Shown in pieces: positions 48,852 through 57,574 of a stretch of DNA of 64,000 bases. Made by a program: the position numbers and the translations under genes. The notes under the pieces were generated by a model, which searched no databases, was not told where the DNA came from, and saw nothing but the letters and a program-made list of their open reading frames with translations. Origin of the DNA: Nonomuraea glycinis (lineage in GTDB: Bacteria > Actinomycetota > Actinomycetes > Streptosporangiales > Streptosporangiaceae); NCBI RefSeq assembly GCF_014646515.1, contig NZ_BMNK01000004.1, forward strand, positions 362,719 through 426,718, read 5' to 3'. The stretch's first letter is position 1; each line of letters starts with the position of its first letter.

Positions 48852-49850
48852 TCAGTGGCCGGAGGAAGGGTCGTCGGGGTGCGGCCGGTCGCGGAGCGGC
48901 TTGTCGCTCTCATCCACCGTCTCACCGTCCCGGTCGACCTCGAACCGCTCCCTGCGGACCTTCCCCTGCACCGTCTCGTCCCTGGTGACCCTCTCCTTGC
49001 GCATGTGCACGCGCTCGACGGGCGTGCTCTCGGTGCCGACGACGGGGCGCTCCTCGTACAGGGTGAACGTCTCTTCTTCGGCTTCGCCGAACTCGTGGCC
49101 CTGGACGGGCTCGCCACCGACGATGGGCTCGCGTTCGATCACGACCTCGTCGCGCTCGAGCGGGATGGTCTCCTCGACGTTCTCGCTCTCCACGTACTTA
49201 CGCAGCCGTACGTGTCCGGACTCCCTTCTCTCCTTCCCGACGTGCATCTGCTCTTCCGAGCGGGTCATGTCGATGTCGTCGTCGTGGTCCTGTGCCATTC
49301 CGGGCTTCGGGCCGGTGGCGCCGGTCATCCCGGCCGCGGCTCCAGACACCGGCCCCGGTCCCGGCCGTGGCCGCGGCGCCTCGGGCCGCCCCATGCCCGG
49401 CCGCCCCATCTCGGGTCGCCCCGTTTCAGGTCGCCCGGTGGTCGGCGGCTGTCCGGTCGTCGGCTGGCCTGCGACCGGCCCTCCGGTGGCCGGTCCTCTT
49501 CCCTGGCCTTCCCTGCGCTGGGTCGGGACGCTCGACGACTGCAGGCCGTAGTAGCGGTAGAGGCTCACCTCTTCTTCCATGCTCAGCCGGTCGTCCGAGT
49601 CGTCGATGGCGGGCGCGCCCTTGACCTTCTCCTTGTCGAACGGCACGCGGAGCGTGCCCGAGCCGCGCTGTGCGCCGGTCAGCGGCACGAAGCTCTCCTT
49701 CGTGCCGAAGAACCCGGTCTTCACCGTCACCCACTCGGGTTCGCCCGTGCGGTCGCTGAGGTACACCTGCCCGACCTTGCCGATCTGCTGGCCGTCCGAG
49801 CCCACGACACGACAGTCGAGCAAGTTGCGGATCTCTGTTTGGGTAGACAA
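48852..49850 (-). CDS. PRC-barrel / DUF2382 stress protein
   Basis: A 332-residue protein: PRC-barrel at about 5-80 (VVGSDGQQIGKVGQVYLSDR), a Gly/Pro/Arg-rich linker (about 110-175) with repeated GRPEMGRP-type units, and a DUF2382 domain at about 190-310 (SEEQMHVGKERRESGHVRLR, then ERVHMRKERV). Proteins of this type are common in actinobacteria and often induced by stress. The TTG start at 49850 follows GGGGG. A GGGTAT element on the minus strand (49918-49923) resembles a SigB-type -10 box, but I find no well-spaced -35. Confidence 0.88.
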   Translation of the reverse strand: MSTQTEIRNLLDCRVVGSDGQQIGKVGQVYLSDRTGEPEWVTVKTGFFGTKESFVPLTGAQRGSGTLRVPFDKEKVKGAPAIDDSDDRLSMEEEVSLYRYYGLQSSSVPTQRREGQGRGPATGGPVAGQPTTGQPPTTGRPETGRPEMGRPGMGRPEAPRPRPGPGPVSGAAAGMTGATGPKPGMAQDHDDDIDMTRSEEQMHVGKERRESGHVRLRKYVESENVEETIPLERDEVVIEREPIVGGEPVQGHEFGEAEEETFTLYEERPVVGTESTPVERVHMRKERVTRDETVQGKVRRERFEVDRDGETVDESDKPLRDRPHPDDPSSGH

Positions 49851-50001
49851 GACGATCCCCCGAATCGTTGTCCCCGCCGGCCCGTTCCCCTGCCGACGGG
49901 TGGTTCAAGACGGACAAATACCCCAAACATCCACAAGCGCACCCCAATTACCTAGAATTTCCTTTCACCGATATTTCATGACAATTCCTGCAAAAGCGGT
50001 G

Positions 50002-50568
50002 TCAGTCCTTGTTCAGTGCTGTCTTGGTCAGGAGCAAATGGTGACGCAGGACCGCGAGCGCGCTCGTGGCCATCGCCTTCACCTCGGGGGAGCTCCCCTT
50101 CTTGAGCTCGGTCCGCGTCTCCTTCAGCGCGGTCGCGTGCTGCTTGCGGATCGCGGTGACGAACGCCCGGTCGAACTCCTCCCGCGAGGCGCCCTCCAAC
50201 GCCTTCCCGGCCTTCTCCTGCGCCCCCGACAGCGCCGACGGCAACTCGACCCCGAGCCGGGCCGCCGCCTGGGTGAGCTCGGCGTCGAGCTCGGTGTGGG
50301 CGCTGACCAGCTTCGCGCCCAGCTCCTTGACGGCGGCGGTGCCGCCCTTGCGCTCGGCCAGGCCGCCCGCCCGCGTCTCGGCGAGGTAGCCCTGGTGGAT
50401 CCTCTTCATCCAGATCCGGTCCTGGTCGGACAGCGCGACCTGGTCGGCCGGGGCCTGCGGCGACGCGCTCGCCGCCGTCCCGGCCCCGGTGGTGGCCTCG
50501 CCGCAGCCGGCTGTCAGCACGGCCACGGCGAGCGCGAGCGGAACGAGATGCGAACGCTGAATTGTCAT
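50002..50568 (-). CDS. DUF4142 lipoprotein
   Basis: A 188-residue lipoprotein: signal ending VLTAGC (Cys22), then a four-helix DUF4142 domain with DQDRIWMKRIHQGYLAETRAG and ELGAKLVSAHTELDAELTQA. The family is ferritin-like helical and of unknown function, frequent in stress clusters. ATG 50568 follows GGGGG. It is divergent from the HesB-like gene. Confidence 0.85.
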   Translation of the reverse strand: MTIQRSHLVPLALAVAVLTAGCGEATTGAGTAASASPQAPADQVALSDQDRIWMKRIHQGYLAETRAGGLAERKGGTAAVKELGAKLVSAHTELDAELTQAAARLGVELPSALSGAQEKAGKALEGASREEFDRAFVTAIRKQHATALKETRTELKKGSSPEVKAMATSALAVLRHHLLLTKTALNKD

Positions 50569-50767
50569 GACTGTCCCCCGAATAGACGTGCCTACCGTCA
50601 GCGGTAGGTCAGTCACGTACAGTAATGAAGATCGGCATGTCTCCGCCCGGTATGCCACGCCGGGAACCGCCGACGGGTCGGCAAAGAATTTCGGCACCGA
50701 TGGTTGGGCTCGGCAGAGGAGGGAAGGGCAGGCAATTCATATACGTCGAACGCGAGGAGGAGCCCTA

Positions 50768-51055
50768 GTGCTCACCCTGACAGCCAACGCAGCACAGGCC
50801 ATCCGAGACCTGACCGCGGCGGCGCCCGAGCCGACGCAGAGTGGCATCCGCATCTCGTCCCAGGGAGAGGGCGCCAACGCGCTGACCCTCTCGCTGGCCA
50901 CGGCTCCTGAGCCGGCCGACGAGGTCGTGGAGGCGGAAGGCGCCCGCGTCTACCTCGACCAGGTGGCCGCGACGGTGCTGGACGACAAGTCCCTCGACGC
51001 GGGCGCCGACGACCAGGGAGCGGTGTCCTTCCTGGTCACCGAACGCCCGGCCTGA
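50768..51055 (+). CDS. A-type Fe-S carrier fold (HesB/IscA-like) protein lacking cysteines
   Basis: A 95-residue protein with the start LTLTANAAQAIRDL and beta strands of the HesB/IscA/ErpA fold (GIRISSQGEG, ALTLSLATAPEPAD, RVYLDQVAATVLDD). It contains no cysteine at all, so the three conserved cluster ligands of A-type carriers are missing; it therefore cannot hold an Fe-S cluster in the known way. This degenerate form is widespread in actinobacteria. GTG 50768 follows GAGGAGG. Confidence 0.75.
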   Translation: MLTLTANAAQAIRDLTAAAPEPTQSGIRISSQGEGANALTLSLATAPEPADEVVEAEGARVYLDQVAATVLDDKSLDAGADDQGAVSFLVTERPA

Positions 51056-51115
51056 CCCGCCAGCGCCGGTCCGGTGCCGGTTCCGTACCGGACCGGCGGC
51101 CGGTCGGGCGGCAGG

Positions 51116-52096
51116 TCAGCCGTCGCCGAGCAGCTTGTGCAGAAAGCGGAGCTGCTCCTCACGCTGGTAGCCGCTGCCGCCCTCGTGGCCGTTCCACGGC
51201 CAAATGGTGATCTCCTTGGGTCCCTGCCAGTGGTTGTGGGCGGCGAAGACCGTGGAGGGCGGGCAGACGAAGTCCATCAACGCCACCGAGTACAACGCCG
51301 GCACCTGGCCGCGGGCGGCGAAGTTGACGCCGTCGAAGTAGGACAGGGTGGTGAACACCTGGTCGGTGGTGTCCCTGCGGGTCGCCAGGAAACGGACGAG
51401 CTCCTGGTACGGGTCCCGGTCGGTGATCTCCACAGCCCGCCGGAAGTGCGTCAGGAACGGCACGTCGATGAGCGCGGCCCGCACGCCGGGGTGCAGGACG
51501 GCGGTCGCCTGGGCGATGCCACCGCCCTGGCTGGCACCGGAGGCGATGACGCGCCCGGCGTCCACGGCGGGATGCGCGGCGGCGGCCTCCACGGCCCGTA
51601 CCGCGTCGGTGAAGACCCGCCGGTAGTAGTAGTCGTCGGGGTCCAGGATGCCGCGGGTCATCATGCCGGGCGCCTGCGAGGAGGCGGAGCCGTGCGGGTC
51701 GCCGGTGACGCCGGGGCTCTGCGTCTGGGCGCCGCCATGGCCGCGCGTCTCCATGACGAACACGGCGTGCCCGGCCGCCGGCCAGATGAGGTGGTCGTGC
51801 GGGAACCCGCGTCCGCCGCCGTAGCCGATGTAGTGCATGACGCAGGGCAGCGGCCCTTCGGCGCCGCTCGGCGTCAGCAACCAGCCGTTGATCCGGTGGC
51901 CGCCCCACCCGGCGAAGGAGACGTCGTACACCTCGACATTGGTGTACGGAGCGTCGTACGGGGTGAAGGTCGCGTCGAGCGGGAACTCACGCGCCTCGGC
52001 GAGCGTACGGGACCAGAAGTCGTCGAAGTCGGCGGGCTCGTCGCGCTCGGGGCGGTAGTCGCGGAGCTGTTCAAGCGGCAGGTCGAACAGAGGCAC
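51116..52096 (-). CDS. Acetylxylan esterase / cephalosporin deacetylase (CE7) family
   Basis: A 326-residue alpha/beta hydrolase. The CE7 pattern is seen in order: [13 protein letters not shown] near residue 24, oxyanion [12 protein letters not shown] (RGQ-like), the nucleophile elbow [11 protein letters not shown] with the catalytic Ser near 194, and the C-terminal WNGHEGG with the catalytic His. There is no signal peptide, so it deacetylates imported acetylated sugars or oligosaccharides. GTG 52096 follows GGAG. Confidence 0.92.
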   Translation of the reverse strand: MPLFDLPLEQLRDYRPERDEPADFDDFWSRTLAEAREFPLDATFTPYDAPYTNVEVYDVSFAGWGGHRINGWLLTPSGAEGPLPCVMHYIGYGGGRGFPHDHLIWPAAGHAVFVMETRGHGGAQTQSPGVTGDPHGSASSQAPGMMTRGILDPDDYYYRRVFTDAVRAVEAAAAHPAVDAGRVIASGASQGGGIAQATAVLHPGVRAALIDVPFLTHFRRAVEITDRDPYQELVRFLATRRDTTDQVFTTLSYFDGVNFAARGQVPALYSVALMDFVCPPSTVFAAHNHWQGPKEITIWPWNGHEGGSGYQREEQLRFLHKLLGDG

Positions 52097-52209
52097 AGAT
52101 AACTCCAGCCAGTAGAGGATGGTGATATTTCACCGTATTGGCTGACGGCGGGGTCAACCTACCCCCCTGCACAGGCAGGATCGTGCGGATTCGGGGTAGT
52201 GGGCGCACC

Positions 52210-52485
52210 ATGAGCGCGTATCTGGTGCAGACGACCGGCCCCCACCTGGCCCCCGGCATGGTCCTGGACGCCCCCGCCTCCAATGACGACTTCCTGCTGA
52301 ACTTCGGCGACGACACCGAGGCGCGGGCGGAGCTGATCCGCGACGACGACGGGCGCCCCCTCGTCCGGGTCGGCGGTTACATGACCATGGACGGCACGGT
52401 CGTCGCCGAGCGGCTGTGGACGGTGCGGGAGGTGCTCGAACAGGAAGGGCGGCGCCTGGTGCGCCTGGGCGAGCCCCTGGTGTGA
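52210..52485 (+). CDS. Small hypothetical protein
   Basis: A 91-residue soluble protein from ATG 52210. It is acidic with beta-rich parts (MSAYLVQTTGPHLAPGMVLD, then RVGGYMTMDGTVVAERLW), and no family is recognised. It ends 36 bases before the stop of the giant secreted protein on the opposite strand; a 20-bp direct repeat lies at both 52485-52504 and 52511-52530. Confidence 0.5.
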   Translation: MSAYLVQTTGPHLAPGMVLDAPASNDDFLLNFGDDTEARAELIRDDDGRPLVRVGGYMTMDGTVVAERLWTVREVLEQEGRRLVRLGEPLV

Positions 52486-52520
52486 AGGCGCGGGTCAGGC
52501 CGGGGGCGTAAAGGCGCGGG

Positions 52521-55500
52521 TCAGGCCGGGCCGGCGCACCCGCCCGCCCGCGCTTCCGCGACCTTCCAGTGCGCCCCGGGGAACGGCGACATGAAGTGCG
52601 TCAGCAGGTCGACCGCGTAGTCCGGCACCCGGCCGCCCGCGTCCAGCAGCGAGATCATCTGCGGGCCGCCGGAGCCGCGCAGCGTGATCGAGTTCACCTT
52701 GCCCTTCCCGGCGAAGCCCGGCTTGGCGTTGACCGCCAGGCAGGCCAGCCGCACCCCGGCCGCGCTGACCTCATGCTGCGCGCCGATCCGCCGCATCCGC
52801 TGGTCGTAGCGGCGCAGGGCGAGCGAGGTGGTCGGGCCGATCCGCACCGACTCGTGGAACACCTCACCACCGACGTCCTTGACCAGCCTGAGGCGCAGGT
52901 TGACGTCGGGACGCAGCTTGACGCCCTCGGCGCCGACGTCGAGCCGGGCATAGTCCCCCTCGACGCCGGGCGTCAGGTAGCCGACCGCGCGCGGCGCCTT
53001 CAGGTCGAACGGGATCTGGCCCGGCCGGATCCTGAGCCAGGACACCCGCCGGACGCTCAGTGACAGATCCTCGATCGTGCTCCTGCCGAGCGCGAAGGCG
53101 CCGCCCACGCGGTAGGTGAGGAATCCCTTGGTGCTGGGCACCTCCTTGGCCAGCTTGATCGGCTGGCGCGCGACCGGCTCGACGGTCAGCCCGGCGTGCA
53201 GCTCGATGCGCCCGGTGGGCACCGGCTTCGACACCAGGTCGAGCGACAGGTCGGGCTTGAGCCTGACGGTGGTGTCCGCGGCCAGGTCGGTCACCGCGAT
53301 CGACACGGCCCCGAGCTCGCCCCGCCGGTCCGTGAGGCCGCCTTCCACGGCGAGGTAGCCGTCCAGCGTGCTGGCACCCCCTTCGGCCTTGTAGGTGAGG
53401 GCGGGCACACGCACCCCGCCACCGGCCGCGTCGGCGTCCACGCCGAACGTGGCGGGCACGTCCTTCAGCCGCAGTTCGCCGGTGCCCGCCCCGGGCAGGG
53501 TGACCTTCGCGGTGAGCCGGTCGACGGCCGCGGAGTTCTGCACCCGGACGCGGGTCTTCGCACCGTAGCTTCCGTGTACGGCGACCACGGCGGGCACCGG
53601 TTCGACCGTCAGCCGGCCGCGCAGGTCGCCGGCCTGGGCGTGCACGGACAGGGAGCCGAGCGTGGCCGCCGGTTCGATGCGGTAGAAGGCCCGCACGGTG
53701 TTGCCCCCGGTCACCTCGAACGGGCCGAGCGACATCCGGGTGATCTTCGAGGGCAGGCCGGTGAGCCTGGCTGTGGCCTTGATCGGCACCGGGGCCAGGA
53801 CGGTGCTGGCCAGGTAGACGCCGAGGCCCCGGCTGCCCGGCCGGTATCCGTCGAAGGTGAACGTTCTGGCGGCCAGGTCGACCGTGACCCGCTCGGGCAG
53901 TCCGGTCACGTCGAGGTATCCCTGGATGCCGAAGCAGCCTCTGGCCGTACAGAACGGGCCGGGCGCGCACCCCTGCGAGCCCGCCGCGCAGCCGCCGTCC
54001 ACCAGCGAGAGCCCGCCCGCCACCGCGGGGGCCGCCGGCATCCGCCGCAGCGCGCCCGCCTTGCCGAGCCAGGCGCGGGCCCGCACGTCGAGCCGGGTGC
54101 CCGCGTAGCTGAGGGTCGAGCCGGCGGCCGTGAGCGTGAGGCGGCTGCCCTTCTCCACCACCGGCCCGAGCGTGCCGAGCACGCCGAAGCGCAGATCGCC
54201 CCGGGTGATGTCGGCGTCGATCGCGAGGCGCTGCCGGGCCGCGCGGAAGTCGGCGGTCAGTCCTTCGCCCTCGGGGGTGAGCCGGACCGCCGACAGGCCC
54301 TGGATCCGCACGCTGGCGTCCAGGTCCCCGGTGGCCTCGTCGTAGTGGGCCGCGAGGTGGGGGCCCGCCGGCGCCTTGGCCCCGGCGTGGTTGGTGAAGG
54401 CCAGCGTCGCCGTGCCGACCGGGCCCGACAGGCCGCGGAAGTGGTAGTCGCCCGGGTTCCAGGAGGCGTCGAAACGGGTGGGCACACCGGTGACCCGGGC
54501 GGCGGCCCGGACCTCGCGGCCCTGCAGTTTGACGCGGGCGAGCGCGGTCACCGAGCGGACGGGGGTGTCCGCAGTCCAGGTCAGGGTCCTGGCGGCGGTG
54601 TCCGCCACCAGTTCGGCCCGCTTGCCGACGCCGTCCATGGCGGCGTGGACGTCCTCGCCGCCGGGCTTGGTGACGTATTTCCTGTTCGCGTAGACCTGGA
54701 CGTTCGGTAAGGGGGAGGAACTGGTGAACGCGACCGTCGACCGCTCCCCCAGCGTCCACGAGGCGCTGACGTCACCGCGTACGCCACGGACCGTCGCCTC
54801 GATCGTGGGGCCCTGGCGGGTGTTGGCGTAGGCGGCGCGGAGCTTGCCGATGTCGCCGCTGGCCTGGTAGACCGCCTTCCTGGTGGCGGGGTCGAGCGTC
54901 ACGTCGACCCGGGCGGGGGTGTTGGAGATCTCCATCCTGGCCAGGTGGATGCCGTCGATACTGGCGGCGCCGACGAAGGAGCGGCCCCCGGCGGTGGCGG
55001 TCAGGAGGGCGCGGGGCTTGGCGCCGTAGGTGACGTCGAAGCCGGACAGCCCGGACAGCAGCGCCGAGACGCCGACGGCCGGCCCGTTCTTGATCATCGT
55101 GACGTGGCCGCCCCGCAGGGTGGAGATCGCACCCCCGCCACGCTGCGCCACCAGCGCGAACCTGCCGATCGGCGAGCTGGTCGAGTGCCGCACCCGGTGC
55201 TCCGCCGGGTCGCTCGTCAGGCGCAGCCGGGCGGGCAGGCCGCTCAGCTCCGCCCGCAGCACGGTCTTGGCCGCCGCCCTGTCGAAGTAGACGACCTGGG
55301 CCGTGCCCGCCCGGCGCAGCCGGGTGTCCAGGGCCAGCGTCTGCTTCGCGCCGGTGGCGCCGTACCTGGCGGTGAAGGCGGGCGGCACGTCCCCCAGCGT
55401 CACGCTCGCCAGCCTGGACAGCCGCCCGTCGTCGTAGGTCTGGTCGTGCAGTTCGGCCTGGCCGATGGAGGCGGCGGCGGTCAGTTGGACCTCGGTGTCG

Positions 55501-56720
55501 CCGTCCTTACCGCGGTTCATCGTTACCCGCGCCCGGGTGGGCATCCGGTCCAGCACCGCCCGGGTCAGCCGGTCGCCGGTCACCACCAGCGCGTCCAGCC
55601 GGGCCGGGGATGAGGCGGTGAGGTCCAGCCTGGTCGCGTTCAGGGTGGCGTCGATCGTGAGCTTGTCGGTGGCGGGCGTCTGTCGCAGCCGCACCAGGGT
55701 GCGGCCGGTCAGCCCGGCCACGACGGCGGCGGAGGCGCCCGGGTCGGTGCGTTCGACGTCGGCCTTGACCCGCTTGCCCGTGGGGTCGACGGTGAACGTG
55801 CCCCGGTCCGAGGCGGACAGCGCCGAGCCCTCGCGCATGCCGTCGAAACCGATCGACACGCGCTCGTCGTACTCGGCCCAGACGCGCGCCTGGAGTTCGG
55901 GACGGCCGGGCAGGCGCTTGACCGTGAAATCGAGCCCGGTGAACTGCTGCTGCTGGGCGGTGGGCAGCAGCCTGGCCGCGAGGTCGGCGACGCCGTCGCC
56001 GGTGACGTCGGCGGCGACCGGCTTGACCAGCGGCTGGCCTCCCGAGCAGGAGACGGGCACCTCGGCGCTCTGCACGCACAGGCGGTAGGTCAGGGCGCCG
56101 GCCGGCAGGCGGATCGCGTTGAACAGCCCCGCCACCGGGGTGCTCAGCTTGAGCGGAGCGGCCTGGGCGGTGTCCGGCAGCACGGCCCGCAGGTCCGGCC
56201 CCGGGCCGCCTGCCCGCTTGCTCGCCTCGGCCTCGATCCGCTCGACGAGTGCGGGGCCCGCGGGGGTCGTCACCTCGGGCGCCTCGGGTCCGACCCGGCC
56301 CTTGTCGGTCTCCACCGCGACGGTGGCCGCGGACGGCTCCATCGGGACATCGGCCGACGCGGGCGCCGGCTGCCGCACCGGGGGCACCGGTTCAACGGCG
56401 ACGGCAGTCGTACGAGCGTCCCTGGTCGTACGCGCATCGCTGGTCGTACGAGCGTCCCTGGTCGTACGCGCATCGCTCGTCGTACGAGCGTCCCTGGTCG
56501 TACGCGCATCGCTCGTCGTACGAGCGTCCCTGGTCGTACGCGCATCGCTCGTCGTACGAGCGTCCCTGGTCGTACGCGCATCGCTCGTCGTACGGACGTC
56601 GCCGGTTGTCCGGACGTCGGCGGTCGTACGCGCGTCGGCGGTGGAGGGCAGGGGGGCCAGGACGGCGGCTGCCAGTGACGCGGATGCGAGCAGGCGTACG
56701 AGGGCGTGCCTGAAAGGCAT
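52521..56720 (-). CDS. Giant secreted repeat-rich protein with hexapeptide repeat
   Basis: A 1399-residue exported protein of unknown family. A signal peptide (LLASASLAAAVLAP, ending near residue 30) leads straight into about 13 hexapeptides of TT(R/S)DAR type (about 27-105). The rest is a long series of beta-rich stretches, each ~100 residues, with recurring GLPARLRLTSDPAEH- and DVPPAFTARYGATG-like edges, suggesting tandem Ig- or propeller-like modules. One Cys cluster (GGCAAGSQGCAPGPFCTARG) is near residue 920. No enzymatic motif is visible. The C-terminus lies within a direct repeat. It may be a surface or matrix protein. Confidence 0.8.
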   Translation of the reverse strand: MPFRHALVRLLASASLAAAVLAPLPSTADARTTADVRTTGDVRTTSDARTTRDARTTSDARTTRDARTTSDARTTRDARTTSDARTTRDARTTSDARTTRDARTTAVAVEPVPPVRQPAPASADVPMEPSAATVAVETDKGRVGPEAPEVTTPAGPALVERIEAEASKRAGGPGPDLRAVLPDTAQAAPLKLSTPVAGLFNAIRLPAGALTYRLCVQSAEVPVSCSGGQPLVKPVAADVTGDGVADLAARLLPTAQQQQFTGLDFTVKRLPGRPELQARVWAEYDERVSIGFDGMREGSALSASDRGTFTVDPTGKRVKADVERTDPGASAAVVAGLTGRTLVRLRQTPATDKLTIDATLNATRLDLTASSPARLDALVVTGDRLTRAVLDRMPTRARVTMNRGKDGDTEVQLTAAASIGQAELHDQTYDDGRLSRLASVTLGDVPPAFTARYGATGAKQTLALDTRLRRAGTAQVVYFDRAAAKTVLRAELSGLPARLRLTSDPAEHRVRHSTSSPIGRFALVAQRGGGAISTLRGGHVTMIKNGPAVGVSALLSGLSGFDVTYGAKPRALLTATAGGRSFVGAASIDGIHLARMEISNTPARVDVTLDPATRKAVYQASGDIGKLRAAYANTRQGPTIEATVRGVRGDVSASWTLGERSTVAFTSSSPLPNVQVYANRKYVTKPGGEDVHAAMDGVGKRAELVADTAARTLTWTADTPVRSVTALARVKLQGREVRAAARVTGVPTRFDASWNPGDYHFRGLSGPVGTATLAFTNHAGAKAPAGPHLAAHYDEATGDLDASVRIQGLSAVRLTPEGEGLTADFRAARQRLAIDADITRGDLRFGVLGTLGPVVEKGSRLTLTAAGSTLSYAGTRLDVRARAWLGKAGALRRMPAAPAVAGGLSLVDGGCAAGSQGCAPGPFCTARGCFGIQGYLDVTGLPERVTVDLAARTFTFDGYRPGSRGLGVYLASTVLAPVPIKATARLTGLPSKITRMSLGPFEVTGGNTVRAFYRIEPAATLGSLSVHAQAGDLRGRLTVEPVPAVVAVHGSYGAKTRVRVQNSAAVDRLTAKVTLPGAGTGELRLKDVPATFGVDADAAGGGVRVPALTYKAEGGASTLDGYLAVEGGLTDRRGELGAVSIAVTDLAADTTVRLKPDLSLDLVSKPVPTGRIELHAGLTVEPVARQPIKLAKEVPSTKGFLTYRVGGAFALGRSTIEDLSLSVRRVSWLRIRPGQIPFDLKAPRAVGYLTPGVEGDYARLDVGAEGVKLRPDVNLRLRLVKDVGGEVFHESVRIGPTTSLALRRYDQRMRRIGAQHEVSAAGVRLACLAVNAKPGFAGKGKVNSITLRGSGGPQMISLLDAGGRVPDYAVDLLTHFMSPFPGAHWKVAEARAGGCAGPA
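56407..56640 (-). repeat. 13-unit 18-bp coding tandem repeat
   Basis: Thirteen head-to-tail 18-bp units encode the TTRDAR/TTSDAR hexapeptides. The ten units at 56407-56586 alternate strictly between two forms (GTCGTACGAGCGTCCCTG and GTCGTACGCGCATCGCTC on the plus strand), making five copies of a 36-bp higher unit; the three nearest the signal peptide are diverged. Confidence 0.95.
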
Positions 56721-56850
56721 GGAAGAGGTTCCCCCGAAGCGGTGTAAATCAACCCATCAGCAACAGAAGTTACGAGCTGACCACATATAGTGACTTGTCG
56801 TCAAACTCCCGAGGACATGGGGCTCCAGGCTCCTTCGGGGCGGCCCGGGG

Positions 56851-57357
56851 TCAGGAGTCGCGGGAGCGCAGGCGCGGCAGCCAGCCCGGCACGGCCGCCC
56901 GGTAGGCGTCGTACTCGGCGCCGAAACTCCGCCGCAGCAGCGGCTCCTCGTACCAGTGGACGAAGGCCGTCACCGCGGCGCCGACCACCACGGCGTAAAG
57001 GAACAGGTCGAACCGGCCGAGCAGGAGGGCCTGACCGATGATCGAAGCCAGGACCGCGACGTACATGGGGTTGCGTACGTATCGGTAGAAACCACCGACG
57101 ACGAGCCGCTCCGGCGGAGCCACCGGAGCAGGGGTGCCGAGCCCTTCGACCACGAACCGGACGAACGCCTGCACCAGGACCACCGCCCCGGCGAGGGTCA
57201 GCAGCACTCCCACCAGCCTGATCGGGAGCATCAGCGCGACGGGGAGCGGCGCGCGAGGCTGCCAGCCGGTGATCCACCAAGGAATGAGGACCGCGACGGT
57301 CCCGGGGGCGGCGGCGAAGAACAACGCACTGCCGACGGCGGCCGGAGTCTTTCGCAT
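56851..57357 (-). CDS. Isoprenylcysteine carboxyl methyltransferase (ICMT)-family membrane protein
   Basis: A 168-residue protein with four or five hydrophobic segments. The ICMT/PEMT-like C-terminal part is visible: GGFYRYVRNPMYVAVLAS and EEPLLRRSFGAEYDAY. Bacterial members probably methylate lipids or small carboxylates with SAM; isoprenylcysteine is not expected here. ATG 57357 has GGGAG six bases upstream; ATG 57363 would place that site too close. A palindrome lies right upstream. Confidence 0.85.
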   Translation of the reverse strand: MRKTPAAVGSALFFAAAPGTVAVLIPWWITGWQPRAPLPVALMLPIRLVGVLLTLAGAVVLVQAFVRFVVEGLGTPAPVAPPERLVVGGFYRYVRNPMYVAVLASIIGQALLLGRFDLFLYAVVVGAAVTAFVHWYEEPLLRRSFGAEYDAYRAAVPGWLPRLRSRDS

Positions 57358-57372
57358 GCCCATCTCCCACCC

Positions 57373-57386
57373 TGGAATTCATTCCA
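57373..57386 (-). promoter_or_regulatory. Palindromic operator-like site upstream of the ICMT gene
   Basis: TGGAAT-TC-ATTCCA is a perfect 14-bp palindrome that starts five bases beyond the ribosome binding site of the ICMT-family gene. A repressor bound here would block initiation of transcription or translation. TetR or MarR-type proteins often use such sites; no candidate regulator is adjacent. Confidence 0.4.
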
Positions 57387-57451
57387 TGATGAGTTTAGGG
57401 ACAGGAAAAGGAAGCCGTCAATATTTCCGGATATATCCATCTATAAGCGGC

Positions 57452-57485
57452 CGAATGCCGCACCCACGGACGGGTGCGGCATTCG
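57452..57485 (-). terminator. 14-bp perfect-stem hairpin
   Basis: CGAATGCCGCACCC pairs perfectly with GGGTGCGGCATTCG around a six-base loop. It lies between the His-rich protein gene (stop at 57575) and the ICMT gene and can end transcription from the former. There is no U-run. Confidence 0.65.
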
Positions 57486-57574
57486 CCTCGGATTTAGCGC
57501 CAAGCATGCCTTTACGGCCAGGCTCAGCAGCCGTCGACGTGACGGCGGTGTTCACTTCACGTCGGCCAGGACCG

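Noticed and set aside
56407..56640. CRISPR array or regulatory iteron cluster
   Set aside because: The 18-bp units have no spacers and keep the reading frame of the secreted protein.
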